26,426 nucleotides of DNA, taken from assembly GCA_023412755.1 (NCBI GenBank), contig JAEZCB010000003.1:1-26426 (forward strand). Direction: 5' to 3'. The translations under genes and the position numbers were made by a program. Below the pieces are notes generated by a model. It worked only from the letters and a program-made list of their open reading frames with translations, did not search any database and was not told the origin of the DNA. Shown here in pieces: positions 15,702 to 22,528 of this stretch; the first letter of the stretch is position 1, and each line of letters begins with the position of its first letter. Source of the DNA: Bacteroidota bacterium (GTDB taxonomy: Bacteria; Bacteroidota; Bacteroidia; Flavobacteriales_F; PHOS-HE28).

Positions 15702-16275
15702 GCGAGGATTCTATTTGCATCATGATGTGGTACACCTGTCCCGCCGGCTGCTTGGCAAAGTGCTGCATACACGGATCGGTGGAACACATACCGCGGGCGT
15801 GATCACGGAAACTGAAGCATACGCGGGCGTGAAGGACAGGGCATCGCATGCGTATGGCGGCAGGCGCACACCCCGCAATGAACCCATGTATGGGCCAGGC
15901 GGGTACACCTATGTCTATCTCTGTTACGGGATCCACCACCTGTTCAACGTGGTAACCAATGTGCCCGGCATACCCCAGGCTGTGCTTGTAAGAGCGGTCC
16001 ATCCTTATATAGGTGTGGAGATGATGGCTGAAAGAAGGTCACCGGCACCACCCACCACCACCGGACCCGGCACCCTCACCCAGGCGTTGGGCATCCGTAC
16101 ACAACACACCAACCTGGACCTGCTTGATAAGACCATCTGGATAGAGGATCATGGCATCGAGGTGCCCGAAGAGGCCGTGGTGATCGGTCCGCGTATCGGT
16201 GTCGGTTATGCGCAGGAAGACGCGCTACTGCCATATCGATTCCATGTACAACCTTCGCGGCTCATAATGCCATGA
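15688..16275 (+). CDS. DNA-3-methyladenine glycosylase (AAG/MPG family)
   Basis: A base-excision repair glycosylase of the AAG/MPG (type II 3-methyladenine) family that flips out and removes alkylated purines. The 195-residue length is usual. Blocks seen are LSRRLLGKVL, ITETEAYAGVKDRASHAYGGRRTPRN with the catalytic Glu in the ETEAY motif, MYGPGGYTYVYLCYGIHHLFNVVT, AVLVRAVHP, GPGTLTQALGI, and GPRIGVGYA. The ATG at 15688 is preceded by the purine-rich AAAGGAAGAGG and lies inside the recQ end. An upstream ATG at 15634 adds residues foreign to the family. Its stop overlaps the fmt start (ATGA, 16272-16275), so recQ, this gene and fmt form an operon. Confidence 0.95.
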   Translation: MAKLERGFYLHHDVVHLSRRLLGKVLHTRIGGTHTAGVITETEAYAGVKDRASHAYGGRRTPRNEPMYGPGGYTYVYLCYGIHHLFNVVTNVPGIPQAVLVRAVHPYIGVEMMAERRSPAPPTTTGPGTLTQALGIRTQHTNLDLLDKTIWIEDHGIEVPEEAVVIGPRIGVGYAQEDALLPYRFHVQPSRLIMP

Positions 16276-17225
16276 GCAAGCCTAGGATCATCTTCATGGG
16301 AACGCCGGAATTCGCTGTGGCCACACTCGATGCCCTGGTGCGTACGGGTTTTGATGTGGCCGGTGTGGTCACCGCTCCCGACAGGCCGGCCGGCAGGGGT
16401 AGGCAGTTGAAGGCATCCGCAGTGAAACAACGTGCCCTGGAACTGGGGCTGCCGGTGCTTCAGCCTGAGAAACTCAAGGATCCCGCTTTCCATGCGGAGC
16501 TGGACCACCTTCATGCTTCCTTATATATAGTAGTGGCATTCCGCATGCTTCCCGCCATTGTCTGGGAACGCCCTTCACTGGGCACGGTGAATCTGCATGC
16601 ATCCCTATTGCCCGCATACCGTGGGGCCGCGCCGATCAACTGGGCCATCATCAATGGTGAAGAGCGCACCGGCCTAACCACCTTCAAGATCCGCCATGAG
16701 ATCGATACGGGAGACATATTACTACAACAAGAGATGGCGATCGGGCCTGAGGAGACAGCCGGCGAACTCCATGATCGGATGATGGTGGCCGGTGCCGAAC
16801 TGATGGTACGCACGGCCTCCGGCCTTTTCGATGGCACCCTGGTAGCACGTCCGCAGCGATGGGAACTTCCGGGATCACCACCACCGGCGCCAAAGTTGTC
16901 CCCGCCCATGGGCCGCATACCCTTTGAGCTTCCGCTGATGCGGGTACATGACCTGGTGAGGGGGCTGAGTCCATATCCAGGAGCTTGGTGCATTCTGGAT
17001 CTGGGCAACAGCACCTCGCACTTCAAGCTGTTGCGTACAAGGCCCACACAGGTGGCGGATGCCGGAACACCAGGTACGGTGACCGTGAAGGATGGCCGCT
17101 TCCTGGTGGCTTGCGGGAACGGATGGCTGGAAGCACTGGAGGTGCAGCCCGAAGGAAAACGGCGCATGATGGCCTCGGAATTCCTGCGTGGGCTGCGACC
17201 GGATCACGGTATTCGGCTGAAATAA
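16272..17225 (+). CDS. fmt: Methionyl-tRNA formyltransferase
   Basis: This enzyme formylates Met on initiator tRNA using 10-formyl-THF. The 317-residue length is standard. The N-terminal Rossmann-type domain shows FMGTPEFAVATLDAL (residues about 8-22), PAGRGRQ, the catalytic NLHASLLPAYRGAAPINWAI (about 112-131, N-x-H motif), and HEIDTGDILLQ with the catalytic Asp near 149. The C-terminal OB-like domain covers about residues 215-317 (VRGLSPYPGAWC). It overlaps the upstream glycosylase gene by four bases. The 214-nt region after its stop carries the HU promoter, so transcription of fmt and HU is probably separate, although no hairpin terminator was seen after fmt. Confidence 0.97.
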   Translation: MSKPRIIFMGTPEFAVATLDALVRTGFDVAGVVTAPDRPAGRGRQLKASAVKQRALELGLPVLQPEKLKDPAFHAELDHLHASLYIVVAFRMLPAIVWERPSLGTVNLHASLLPAYRGAAPINWAIINGEERTGLTTFKIRHEIDTGDILLQQEMAIGPEETAGELHDRMMVAGAELMVRTASGLFDGTLVARPQRWELPGSPPPAPKLSPPMGRIPFELPLMRVHDLVRGLSPYPGAWCILDLGNSTSHFKLLRTRPTQVADAGTPGTVTVKDGRFLVACGNGWLEALEVQPEGKRRMMASEFLRGLRPDHGIRLK

Positions 17226-17233
17226 GGCCCAGG

Positions 17234-17370
17234 CTATCAACAACCGATCAACACATCAGAGCCGTATGGGGGCTTCACTGAAACCCTTGCTGGGGGCGGG
17301 ATGCAGGGCAGGTTATCAACAAACCCCTAATGTTTTCAACATTTTAAGGAGATCGGCCCGGAAACCCTTG
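17234..17370. repeat. Paired short direct repeats upstream of HU
   Basis: Two short words occur twice, in the same order and about 80 bases apart. TATCAACAA lies at 17235-17243 and 17314-17322, and GAAACCCTTG lies at 17280-17289 and 17361-17370. The second GAAACCCTTG supplies the -33 TTG of the HU promoter. TTATCAACA at 17313-17321 differs from the E. coli DnaA box at one position. The sequence between the words is not similar, so this is either a decayed duplication or paired protein-binding sites. Confidence 0.4.
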
Positions 17371-17397
17371 ACAGTAGCGGCCGCGCGGATACATTTG
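17368..17397 (+). promoter_or_regulatory. HU gene promoter, TTG-N19-TACATTTG
   Basis: TTG at 17368-17370, a 19-nt spacer and TACATTTG at 17390-17397 match the Bacteroidota primary sigma-factor promoter. Transcription should begin a few bases after 17397, giving a leader of roughly 38 nt that is A/C-rich and has no Shine-Dalgarno sequence. This is the clearest promoter in the window. Confidence 0.75.
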
Positions 17398-17439
17398 CTC
17401 GTGAGTTCACTAAACCAACCAACTCAAACACTTACAACC

Positions 17440-17718
17440 ATGGGCTTGAACAAAGCTGAATTGATCGAGAATATCGCCGCTGAAGCGAAGATCTCGAAGG
17501 CTGACGCGAAGCGCGCTCTGGACGCTTTCGTTAACAGCACCACCAAGGCTCTGAAGAAGGGCGAGCGCGTAGCACTCGTTGGCTTCGGTACCTTCTCCAT
17601 CACCAAGCGTGCTGCTCGCAAGGGCCGCAACCCGCAAACTGGCAAGGAGATCAAGATCGCTGCCAAGAAGGTGGTGAAGTTCAAGGCCGGTGCCGACCTC
17701 TCCAACAAGGTGAAGTAA
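17440..17718 (+). CDS. HU-family histone-like DNA-binding protein
   Basis: A 92-residue HU/IHF-family nucleoid protein that binds and bends DNA as a dimer. The family sequence is clear from MGLNKAELIENIAA through ALVGFGTFSITKRAARKGRNPQTG (the beta-arm with the RNP turn) to KVVKFKAGADLSNKVK. The frame is open upstream to 17266, but the ATG at 17440 follows the promoter and an A/C-rich leader and gives the exact family N-terminus. Codons are highly uniform (for example GCT, AAG, CGC), as expected of a highly expressed gene. It has its own promoter upstream and a strong intrinsic terminator directly after, so it is monocistronic. Confidence 0.97.
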   Translation: MGLNKAELIENIAAEAKISKADAKRALDAFVNSTTKALKKGERVALVGFGTFSITKRAARKGRNPQTGKEIKIAAKKVVKFKAGADLSNKVK

Positions 17719-17740
17719 GCATTGTTCTTTTTCGACCTTC

Positions 17741-17774
17741 GAAAGTCCCTCGCCCTGGCGGGGGACTTTCTTTT
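17741..17774 (+). terminator. Rho-independent terminator after HU
   Basis: GAAAGTCCC (17741-17749) pairs with GGGACTTTC (17762-17770). The stem is extended by T-G and CGC/GCG pairs closing a CCTG tetraloop, and TTTT follows. It lies 22 nt after the HU stop. Confidence 0.9.
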
Positions 17775-17798
17775 GCACCCCATACCATAAAGTGCACA

Positions 17799-18467
17799 AT
17801 GACCGATCGGGAACTCTACGAGAAGCTCTCGGCATTCATCTCCGATAACAAACGCGAGCTTTTCGACCGGCTCGCTCCTATGCGCACACGCCATGTCACC
17901 GTTGTATTGGAGGACATCTATCAGTCCCAGAACGCCAGTGCCGTGGTGCGCACCAGTGATCTGGTGGGCATACAGGACATACATGTGATCGAGAACAGGA
18001 ACAAGTATCAACTCAATCCGGATGTCACCTTAGGCTCTTCAAAATGGGTGGACATCCACCGCTATCGTACGCACAAGGACAACACATTGACATGCGTACA
18101 GACTTTGCGTGAAAAAGGATATCGCATCATAGCCACCTCCCCACGTGGGAAGGAGATCACTCCGGACAGCATAGAACTGCATCGGCCAATGGCCTTCTGT
18201 TTTGGAACGGAACTCACCGGCCTCAGCGATCAGCTCATGGAAGTGGCGGATGAACATATGCGCATACCGATGTATGGTTTCACTGAAAGCTTCAACATCT
18301 CGGCATCCGCGGCCATCATACTGTACACCGTGATGCAACGGTTGCGCGGATCGGATATCGAATGGCGTTTGGATGAGGTGTCACTGGATGCTTTGAAGCT
18401 CGACTGGGCGCGAAAGGTGGTGCATAGTGCGCAGCATTTGGAAGAGCATTTCAAAAAACAGAACTGA
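17799..18467 (+). CDS. SpoU/TrmH-family tRNA 2'-O-ribose methyltransferase
   Basis: A 222-residue SPOUT-class RNA methyltransferase, most like TrmH, which methylates the 2'-OH of G18 in tRNA using SAM. Motif 1 is NASAVVRTSDLVGI (about 46-59), motif 2 FGTELTGLSD (about 135-144), and motif 3 PMYGFTESFNISASAAIILY (about 155-174); these build the trefoil-knot SAM site. Length and the C-terminal helical end (WARKVVHSAQHLEEHF) fit TrmH better than RlmB. The ATG at 17799 is 24 nt after the HU terminator, so it either relies on read-through or has a weak promoter that was not identified. Confidence 0.9.
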   Translation: MTDRELYEKLSAFISDNKRELFDRLAPMRTRHVTVVLEDIYQSQNASAVVRTSDLVGIQDIHVIENRNKYQLNPDVTLGSSKWVDIHRYRTHKDNTLTCVQTLREKGYRIIATSPRGKEITPDSIELHRPMAFCFGTELTGLSDQLMEVADEHMRIPMYGFTESFNISASAAIILYTVMQRLRGSDIEWRLDEVSLDALKLDWARKVVHSAQHLEEHFKKQN

Positions 18468-18771
18468 TCAACGGTTATCGCTCTTACAACGTTCGATATC
18501 CAGTACGACAGAGATCGTCGTAGGGCATTTGAGCGGCGTGATCCCTTCATCACATGCGTTCATGTTCCATTGATAGCATCCGTTCGCCGCAATTGACAAC
18601 ACCTTCTAGAACCCGCATGGATACTGGCTATACCGGAGATCCAAAGGCGAGGGGAACACCCTTTCCACCATGGTTCCTAACACAAATGCGTTGACAAAAG
18701 GAACCTTCTGAACTTTAGTCGCGTATGCACCTCCCGATACTTTTGGCTCAAACCCTTAACACTCCATAAAA
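18468..18771. other. Intergenic region, 304 bases, promoter for THX at its end
   Basis: No credible coding frame was found. It holds a small hairpin TACGAC/GTCGTA with a 7-nt loop at 18504-18522 (no T tract), a TTGACA-like word at 18691, and the candidate THX -7 element at 18738-18745. The remainder shows no recognisable RNA gene or repeat. Confidence 0.5.
18738..18745 (+). promoter_or_regulatory. Candidate -7 element for THX (TACTTTTG)
   Basis: TACTTTTG is a perfect TAnnTTTG match 26 nt before the ATG, followed by an A/C-rich leader like that of HU. The expected -33 TTG 19 nt upstream is TAG, next to a TTT, so the -33 half is weak. Confidence 0.45.
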
Positions 18772-19065
18772 ATGGGAAAAGGTGACATGAAGACGAAAAA
18801 AGGTAAGCGTACCGCTGGCAGCACTGGCAAGAGCCGTCCTTCCAAGCGCGTAGCCTCTGCCAAGAAGGCCACCGCTAAGAAGGCAGCTCCGAAGAAGGCT
18901 GCGAAGAAGGCCGCTGGCAAGAAAGCCGCTCCGAAGAAGGCCGCCGCGAAAAAGGCCGCTCCGAAGAAGGCTGCCGCCAAGAAAGCAGCTCCAAAGAAGG
19001 CCGCTGCGAAGAAGGCAACTGCCAAGAAGGCTTCCGCCAAGAAGCCTGGTGCGCGCAAGAAGTAG
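18772..19065 (+). CDS. 30S ribosomal protein THX-like with histone H1-like Lys/Ala tail
   Basis: Residues 1-26 (MGKGDMKTKKGK...GKSRPSKR) match the short ribosomal protein bTHX, which in Thermus is only about 26 residues and sits in the head of the 30S subunit. Residues 27-97 are a Lys/Ala/Pro tail like histone H1 or bacterial H1-like proteins, with an exact ten-residue period KAAPKKAAAK repeated three times at 51-80. Many annotation pipelines would call it simply histone H1-like. It could be a ribosomal protein with an RNA-binding extension, or a protein that serves both ribosome and nucleoid. It has its own promoter and terminator, and the codon choice suggests high expression. Confidence 0.82.
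   Translation: MGKGDMKTKKGKRTAGSTGKSRPSKRVASAKKATAKKAAPKKAAKKAAGKKAAPKKAAAKKAAPKKAAAKKAAPKKAAAKKATAKKASAKKPGARKK
18922..19011 (+). repeat. Three tandem 30-bp repeats encoding KAAPKKAAAK
   Basis: Three consecutive 30-base units start at 18922, 18952 and 18982. Each encodes the same ten residues but differs from the others at synonymous positions (for example GCC/GCA, CCG/CCA, AAA/AAG). A fourth, diverged unit follows. Confidence 0.85.
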
Positions 19066-19084
19066 TCTTACAGGACAGAAGCTA

Positions 19085-19110
19085 AAGACCCCCCGGCATC
19101 GGGGGGTCTT
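19085..19110 (+). terminator. Intrinsic terminator after THX, possibly bidirectional
   Basis: AAGACCCCCC (19085-19094) pairs with GGGGGGTCTT (19101-19110), with one more G-C pair closing a GCAT tetraloop. The T tract is weak on both sides. It lies between convergent THX and pdxH, so it may serve both. Confidence 0.8.
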
Positions 19111-19162
19111 CTGCTTTATGGATGTATGACCAACTCATCATTCAGATGATGGATCCATACGA

Positions 19163-19807
19163 TCACGGTTGAAGTCTGGTGCGGATCCAACTGCCATCGT
19201 TCAGCCGCTCGAATGCCAGCCGGTCATGCATGCGATTGGGCCTTCCCTGCCAGAACTCCATCCTCACCGGCACCACCCGGTAACCACCCCAATGCAACGG
19301 CCGTGGCACCTCTTCACCTTCGAATCGTTCCACCCATCTGCGGTAACGCGATTCCAGGTCCTCACGGTTGTGCACCGCACGGCTTTGATCGCTGCTCCAT
19401 GCACCTATCCTGCTTTCGCGCGGCCGTGATGCGAAGTATTCATCAGAGACCCCGGCCTCCACTTTTTCTGCTCGTCCTTCAACACGGACCTGCCGCTCGT
19501 GTGCTGGCCAGAAAGTGCAGAGTGCGGCCCGTGGATCACGTTCCAGATCCATGGCCTTTCTGCTGTTATAATTGGTGAAGAATGTGAAACCCCTGCTATC
19601 GAAGGAACGCAAGAGCACCACGCGGCTGCTGATGGTGAGGGTACCTGCCGTGGATAACACCATGGCATGCGGTTCCTCCACCTGGTCCTGTTCTGCGGTG
19701 TGGAGCCATGCACCGAACAGTGTGATCGGATCATCACCGGCCTCCTCTTCCAACAGCTTCAATTTCGTGTAATCCACCCGGTGATGGATGTGGCGCTCAT
19801 AACTCAT
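19163..19807 (-). CDS. pdxH: Pyridoxamine 5'-phosphate oxidase
   Basis: An FMN-dependent enzyme that oxidises pyridoxamine or pyridoxine 5'-phosphate to pyridoxal 5'-phosphate (PLP). The 214-residue length is standard. Characteristic blocks are SSRVVLLRSFDSRGFTFFTN (about 56-75) and SRKAMDLERDP for FMN binding, ESRIGAWSSDQSR (about 131-143), and the C-terminal PLHWGGYRVVPVRMEFWQG followed by RPNRMHDR (about 170-196). All key segments are intact. The ATG at 19807 gives the normal N-terminus (MSYERHIHHRVDY). It is divergent from yqgE. PLP feeds the two class IV aminotransferases in this window, but that link is general metabolism and not evidence of co-regulation. Confidence 0.96.
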   Translation of the reverse strand: MSYERHIHHRVDYTKLKLLEEEAGDDPITLFGAWLHTAEQDQVEEPHAMVLSTAGTLTISSRVVLLRSFDSRGFTFFTNYNSRKAMDLERDPRAALCTFWPAHERQVRVEGRAEKVEAGVSDEYFASRPRESRIGAWSSDQSRAVHNREDLESRYRRWVERFEGEEVPRPLHWGGYRVVPVRMEFWQGRPNRMHDRLAFERLNDGSWIRTRLQP

Positions 19808-19941
19808 GTTCCGCAGGATCTGGCGGCGAAGTTATCCGCATGGCCGAACATGACCGCACATGGTATCACACACATACTTCTCCGTTCGCTTCGGTATGGC
19901 ACTTGCACCACACAGCCCATACTTACTACTTTGAGCACGGC

Positions 19942-20529
19942 ATGAGCAGGGACATCCTAGACCTCGACCCGGAGAACCGCTACAGACCGGCCAAAGGAAG
20001 ATTGCTGGTAAGCGGGCCCTATCTACCCGATCCGTATTTCCGCCGGACGGTGGTGCTGTTATGCGATCATAACGATGAAGGCTCATTCGGTTTCGTGCTC
20101 AACCGGCACATGGAAATGAATGTCAGCGATCTGGTGGAGAACATGCCACCCATCGGCAGCAAGGTGAGCATTGGTGGTCCGGTGCAGAGCGGCGACCTCT
20201 ATTACATACATACACTGGGCCCCCACATAGAGGGCAGCCAGGAGATCATCGGTGGCATCTATATGGGGGGCGAATACGATCAGCTGCGCTCCATCCTTAC
20301 CACGGACCCCAAACTTGGAAAGCATGTGCGTTTCTTCGTTGGGTACTCCGGCTGGGGAAGTGAACAGCTGGAGAAGGAATTGGAAGAACGATCGTGGCTG
20401 GTGACACCGGCGGAAAAGAAGATCATAATGAATGTGCGCAGCAGGGACCTTTGGGGCGAGACACTGCGTTCCATGGGCCGCGAATATGCGCCACTCGCGA
20501 ACTTTCCAGAAGATCCTTCGCTGAACTAG
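19942..20529 (+). CDS. YqgE/AlgH family protein
   Basis: A 195-residue cytoplasmic protein of the YqgE/AlgH (DUF179) family. It is widely conserved in bacteria; its molecular role is not settled, and AlgH was first named from alginate regulation. Family blocks are KGRLLVSGPYLPDPYFRRTVVLLCDHN (residues about 18-44), GSFGFVLNRHM (about 47-57), SIGGPVQSGDLYYIH (about 75-89), and VRFFVGYSGWGSEQLEKEL (about 129-147). The ATG at 19942 begins the family sequence. The frame is open to 19840, but the extra residues are low-confidence. A near -7 word, TACTTTG, lies just upstream. Its TAG stop shares the palindrome CTAG with the convergent aminotransferase gene. Confidence 0.94.
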   Translation: MSRDILDLDPENRYRPAKGRLLVSGPYLPDPYFRRTVVLLCDHNDEGSFGFVLNRHMEMNVSDLVENMPPIGSKVSIGGPVQSGDLYYIHTLGPHIEGSQEIIGGIYMGGEYDQLRSILTTDPKLGKHVRFFVGYSGWGSEQLEKELEERSWLVTPAEKKIIMNVRSRDLWGETLRSMGREYAPLANFPEDPSLN

Positions 20530-21365
20530 GAGGTGGCCTTCACCAGCAGATCCACCAATGTGGAGGAAAGCCTGTGCATGTACCGTTTGGTGCGATAGGT
20601 GCTTGCCCACTGTATCCCCTGCACCGCATTGGTGATGAACAATTCATCCGCGGCCAGCAGGTTCTGGGGATTCAACGAACATTCATACACCTTGATGCCA
20701 TTGGCCAGCGCGAGATTGATCACCTGTGCACGCATCACCCCACCCACACAGCCATCACTCAGGCTGGGTGTATAAAGAACGCCGTTGCTCACAATGAACA
20801 GATTGCCGCTGCTGCTTTCTATGATGTTGCCCCGTTCATTTTGTAACAGGCAATCATCCAACCCACGTTGCTGGCTCCACATGGCCGCGAGCACATAGTA
20901 CTGGCAATTCAACGTCTTCAGCTTCGCCAGTTCATTGAGCGGTTTGCGCATCTCGGGCCATATGTCCACCATCAAACCCTGATCATTCTCCTTGAATGTC
21001 GCATCGGGCAGCGGTCTCAACTCAATGGTGAACATGCCTTCATCGGTCTCAGGCCGGTAGTATCCGCCGCCACCACGATACAGTGTCAGGCGGCATCGCC
21101 CGTTGGTAAGCCCGGTACGTTGTACAAGATCGGAGATCATGTCTTCCAGACCTTCCTTGGTGAGCGCCTTCGGTACCTGGATCCTTAATATGCCGGCACC
21201 GGTAGTAAGGCGTGCCCAATGCGCATCCATGAAGGGCACACGTCCCTCGATCACCCGCATGCTCTCAAAAAGGCCATCACCAAAGTGGAATGCGCGATTA
21301 TCGATCCGCATAACGGCACCTTCGGCCGGCAACACCTCGCCATTGATATTCACAAACCCGTTCAT
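20526..21365 (-). CDS. Class IV PLP-dependent aminotransferase / aminodeoxychorismate lyase-like
   Basis: A 279-residue class IV PLP enzyme. Blocks seen are AFHFGDGLFESMRVIEG (residues about 25-41), LKTLNCQYYVLA (about 149-160) with the PLP Lys, IIESSSGNLFIV (about 181-192) with the phosphate/Schiff-base Glu region, and TPSLSDGCVGGVMRAQVI. This size and style fit 4-amino-4-deoxychorismate lyase (PabC), D-amino acid transaminase or a small BCAT; the sequence alone does not separate them. The ATG at 21365 overlaps the gmhB stop by four bases. The longer frame to 21638 is antisense shadow. It is the last gene of the rhomboid-gmhB-aminotransferase operon. It is distinct from ilvE at 12696, which is longer and has the BCAT-II blocks. 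Confidence 0.9.
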   Translation of the reverse strand: MNGFVNINGEVLPAEGAVMRIDNRAFHFGDGLFESMRVIEGRVPFMDAHWARLTTGAGILRIQVPKALTKEGLEDMISDLVQRTGLTNGRCRLTLYRGGGGYYRPETDEGMFTIELRPLPDATFKENDQGLMVDIWPEMRKPLNELAKLKTLNCQYYVLAAMWSQQRGLDDCLLQNERGNIIESSSGNLFIVSNGVLYTPSLSDGCVGGVMRAQVINLALANGIKVYECSLNPQNLLAADELFITNAVQGIQWASTYRTKRYMHRLSSTLVDLLVKATS

Positions 21366-21856
21366 ATGAGCTTCTCGTTCTTCAGAATGGGGAACAGATC
21401 CACGTTCGGCTCCACAAGGATACCACGTATTCCGGCAGCTTCCGCGGCTTTTACATCGCGTTCGCGATCCCCGATCATGACCGATGCATGAGGATCGATG
21501 CCATGCTTGGCAATGGCGCGTTCCAATAACAGGGATCCAGGCTTCCGGCACAAACACCGCCCCTGCTCCGGATGGTGTGGGCAGTAGTACACATCGGCAA
21601 GCCCTACTCCTGCTTTCTCCAGCACGCCGGCCAACCAACTATGCGCCCGCTCCACATCGGCATGCCCATAGAGTCCCAACCCGATGCCGCTCTGGTTGGT
21701 GATCACCACGAGCAGCCAGCCTGCATGCTGGGCCGCACGCAATGCTTCTGGAAGACCTGGGAGGATCTCCAGATGCTCCGGTGCCCAGCTGTGTTCACCC
21801 CGTTCACGGTTGATCACACCATCGCGATCCAGAAAGAGTGCCTTTGTGCCTGCCAT
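21362..21856 (-). CDS. gmhB: D,D-heptose 1,7-bisphosphate phosphatase-like HAD hydrolase
   Basis: A 164-residue HAD-superfamily phosphatase of the GmhB type, which removes the C7 phosphate of glycero-manno-heptose 1,7-bisphosphate on the way to ADP- or GDP-heptose. HAD motif I is LDRDGVIN (9-16), motif II ITNQSG (about 52-57), the Lys in CRKPG is motif III, and GDRERDVKAAEAAG (about 129-142) is motif IV. The zinc loop CPHHPEQGRCLC (about 92-103) separates GmhB from other HADs; histidinol-phosphatases share it, so HisB-type activity is an alternative. Other heptose genes (gmhA, hldE) are not in the window. It starts 2 nt after the rhomboid gene and overlaps the aminotransferase start. Confidence 0.88.
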   Translation of the reverse strand: MAGTKALFLDRDGVINRERGEHSWAPEHLEILPGLPEALRAAQHAGWLLVVITNQSGIGLGLYGHADVERAHSWLAGVLEKAGVGLADVYYCPHHPEQGRCLCRKPGSLLLERAIAKHGIDPHASVMIGDRERDVKAAEAAGIRGILVEPNVDLFPILKNEKLI

Positions 21857-21858
21857 CC

Positions 21859-22497
21859 CTATAGCCCCAATGAACGTTGGAATCCACCGATATCGAACAG
21901 CAGCTGGGGGTCCAACGCGGCCGTGTACAGGATGCCGAATAGTGCACCATAGAAATGCGCATCATGCGCCACGTTGTCGCCACCCTTCCGGTCCATGTAC
22001 CAGGAATAGAACAAGTAGAGGATGCCAAAGACAAAAGCAGGGATGGGAAATGGGATCAGGAAGAAATAGACCGATGTGGTGGGGAGCATCAATATCTGCG
22101 CGAACAACACCGCTGATACCGCACCACTGGCCCCCACAGCACGGTAGCTGGGATCCAGCATGTACCTCTTGAAGGAAGGAAGTGATGAGAACAGGATCCC
22201 CCCGCCATACAAAATAAGGAAAGGCACTACCGGACTTCCACCGGTGATCATCCCATAAAGCATCTCCACATTGCGGCCGAACATGTACAACACGAACATA
22301 TTCACCAGCAGATGAGGCCAGTTGGCATGGATGAAGGCATGGGTTATGAAACGGTACCACTCACCCCGAGCCCTTATCACGAATGGCTCAAAGAGCAGCG
22401 ATTGGAACACACGCCCATCATTGAATGCTGAAAGCGACACCAATGAGGTGATCACGATCAATATGATGGTGGTGCTGTGGGTAAGGCCTTCGAACAC
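21859..22497 (-). CDS. Rhomboid family intramembrane serine protease
   Basis: A 212-residue membrane protein with about six hydrophobic segments. The rhomboid hallmarks are present: HANWPHLLVN (57-66, the H-x4-H-x3-N motif of TM2), GASGAVSAVLF (122-132) with the nucleophile Ser124 in G-x-S-G, and AHDAHFYGALFG (177-188) with the catalytic His, probably His181. It should therefore be an active intramembrane protease that cuts transmembrane substrates; the substrate is unknown. The SLPSFKRYML loop lies before the catalytic helix. The ATG at 22497 is the natural start. It heads the operon with gmhB (2-nt gap) and the class IV aminotransferase. Confidence 0.93.
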   Translation of the reverse strand: MFEGLTHSTTIILIVITSLVSLSAFNDGRVFQSLLFEPFVIRARGEWYRFITHAFIHANWPHLLVNMFVLYMFGRNVEMLYGMITGGSPVVPFLILYGGGILFSSLPSFKRYMLDPSYRAVGASGAVSAVLFAQILMLPTTSVYFFLIPFPIPAFVFGILYLFYSWYMDRKGGDNVAHDAHFYGALFGILYTAALDPQLLFDIGGFQRSLGL

Positions 22498-22528
22498 GCC
22501 GCTGATCAGGCGTCAAAGATACCTCCCA

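Noticed and set aside
18504..18522. Hairpin TACGAC/GTCGTA after the TrmH-type gene
   Set aside because: Short stem with no T run; mentioned in the intergenic entry but not called a terminator.
18756..19058. Minus-strand frame rich in Ala/Phe resembling a membrane protein
   Set aside because: It is the antisense of the Lys/Ala repeats of the THX-like gene; AAG/GCC codons read backwards as Phe/Leu and Ala. No separate promoter was found.
19927..19933. TACTTTG upstream of yqgE as a -7 element
   Set aside because: One base short of TAnnTTTG, and the nearest TTG is at the wrong spacing.
21366..21638. N-terminal extension of the class IV aminotransferase frame
   Set aside because: It overlaps gmhB in another frame, is Arg/Ser/Cys-rich, and is not part of the enzyme family.
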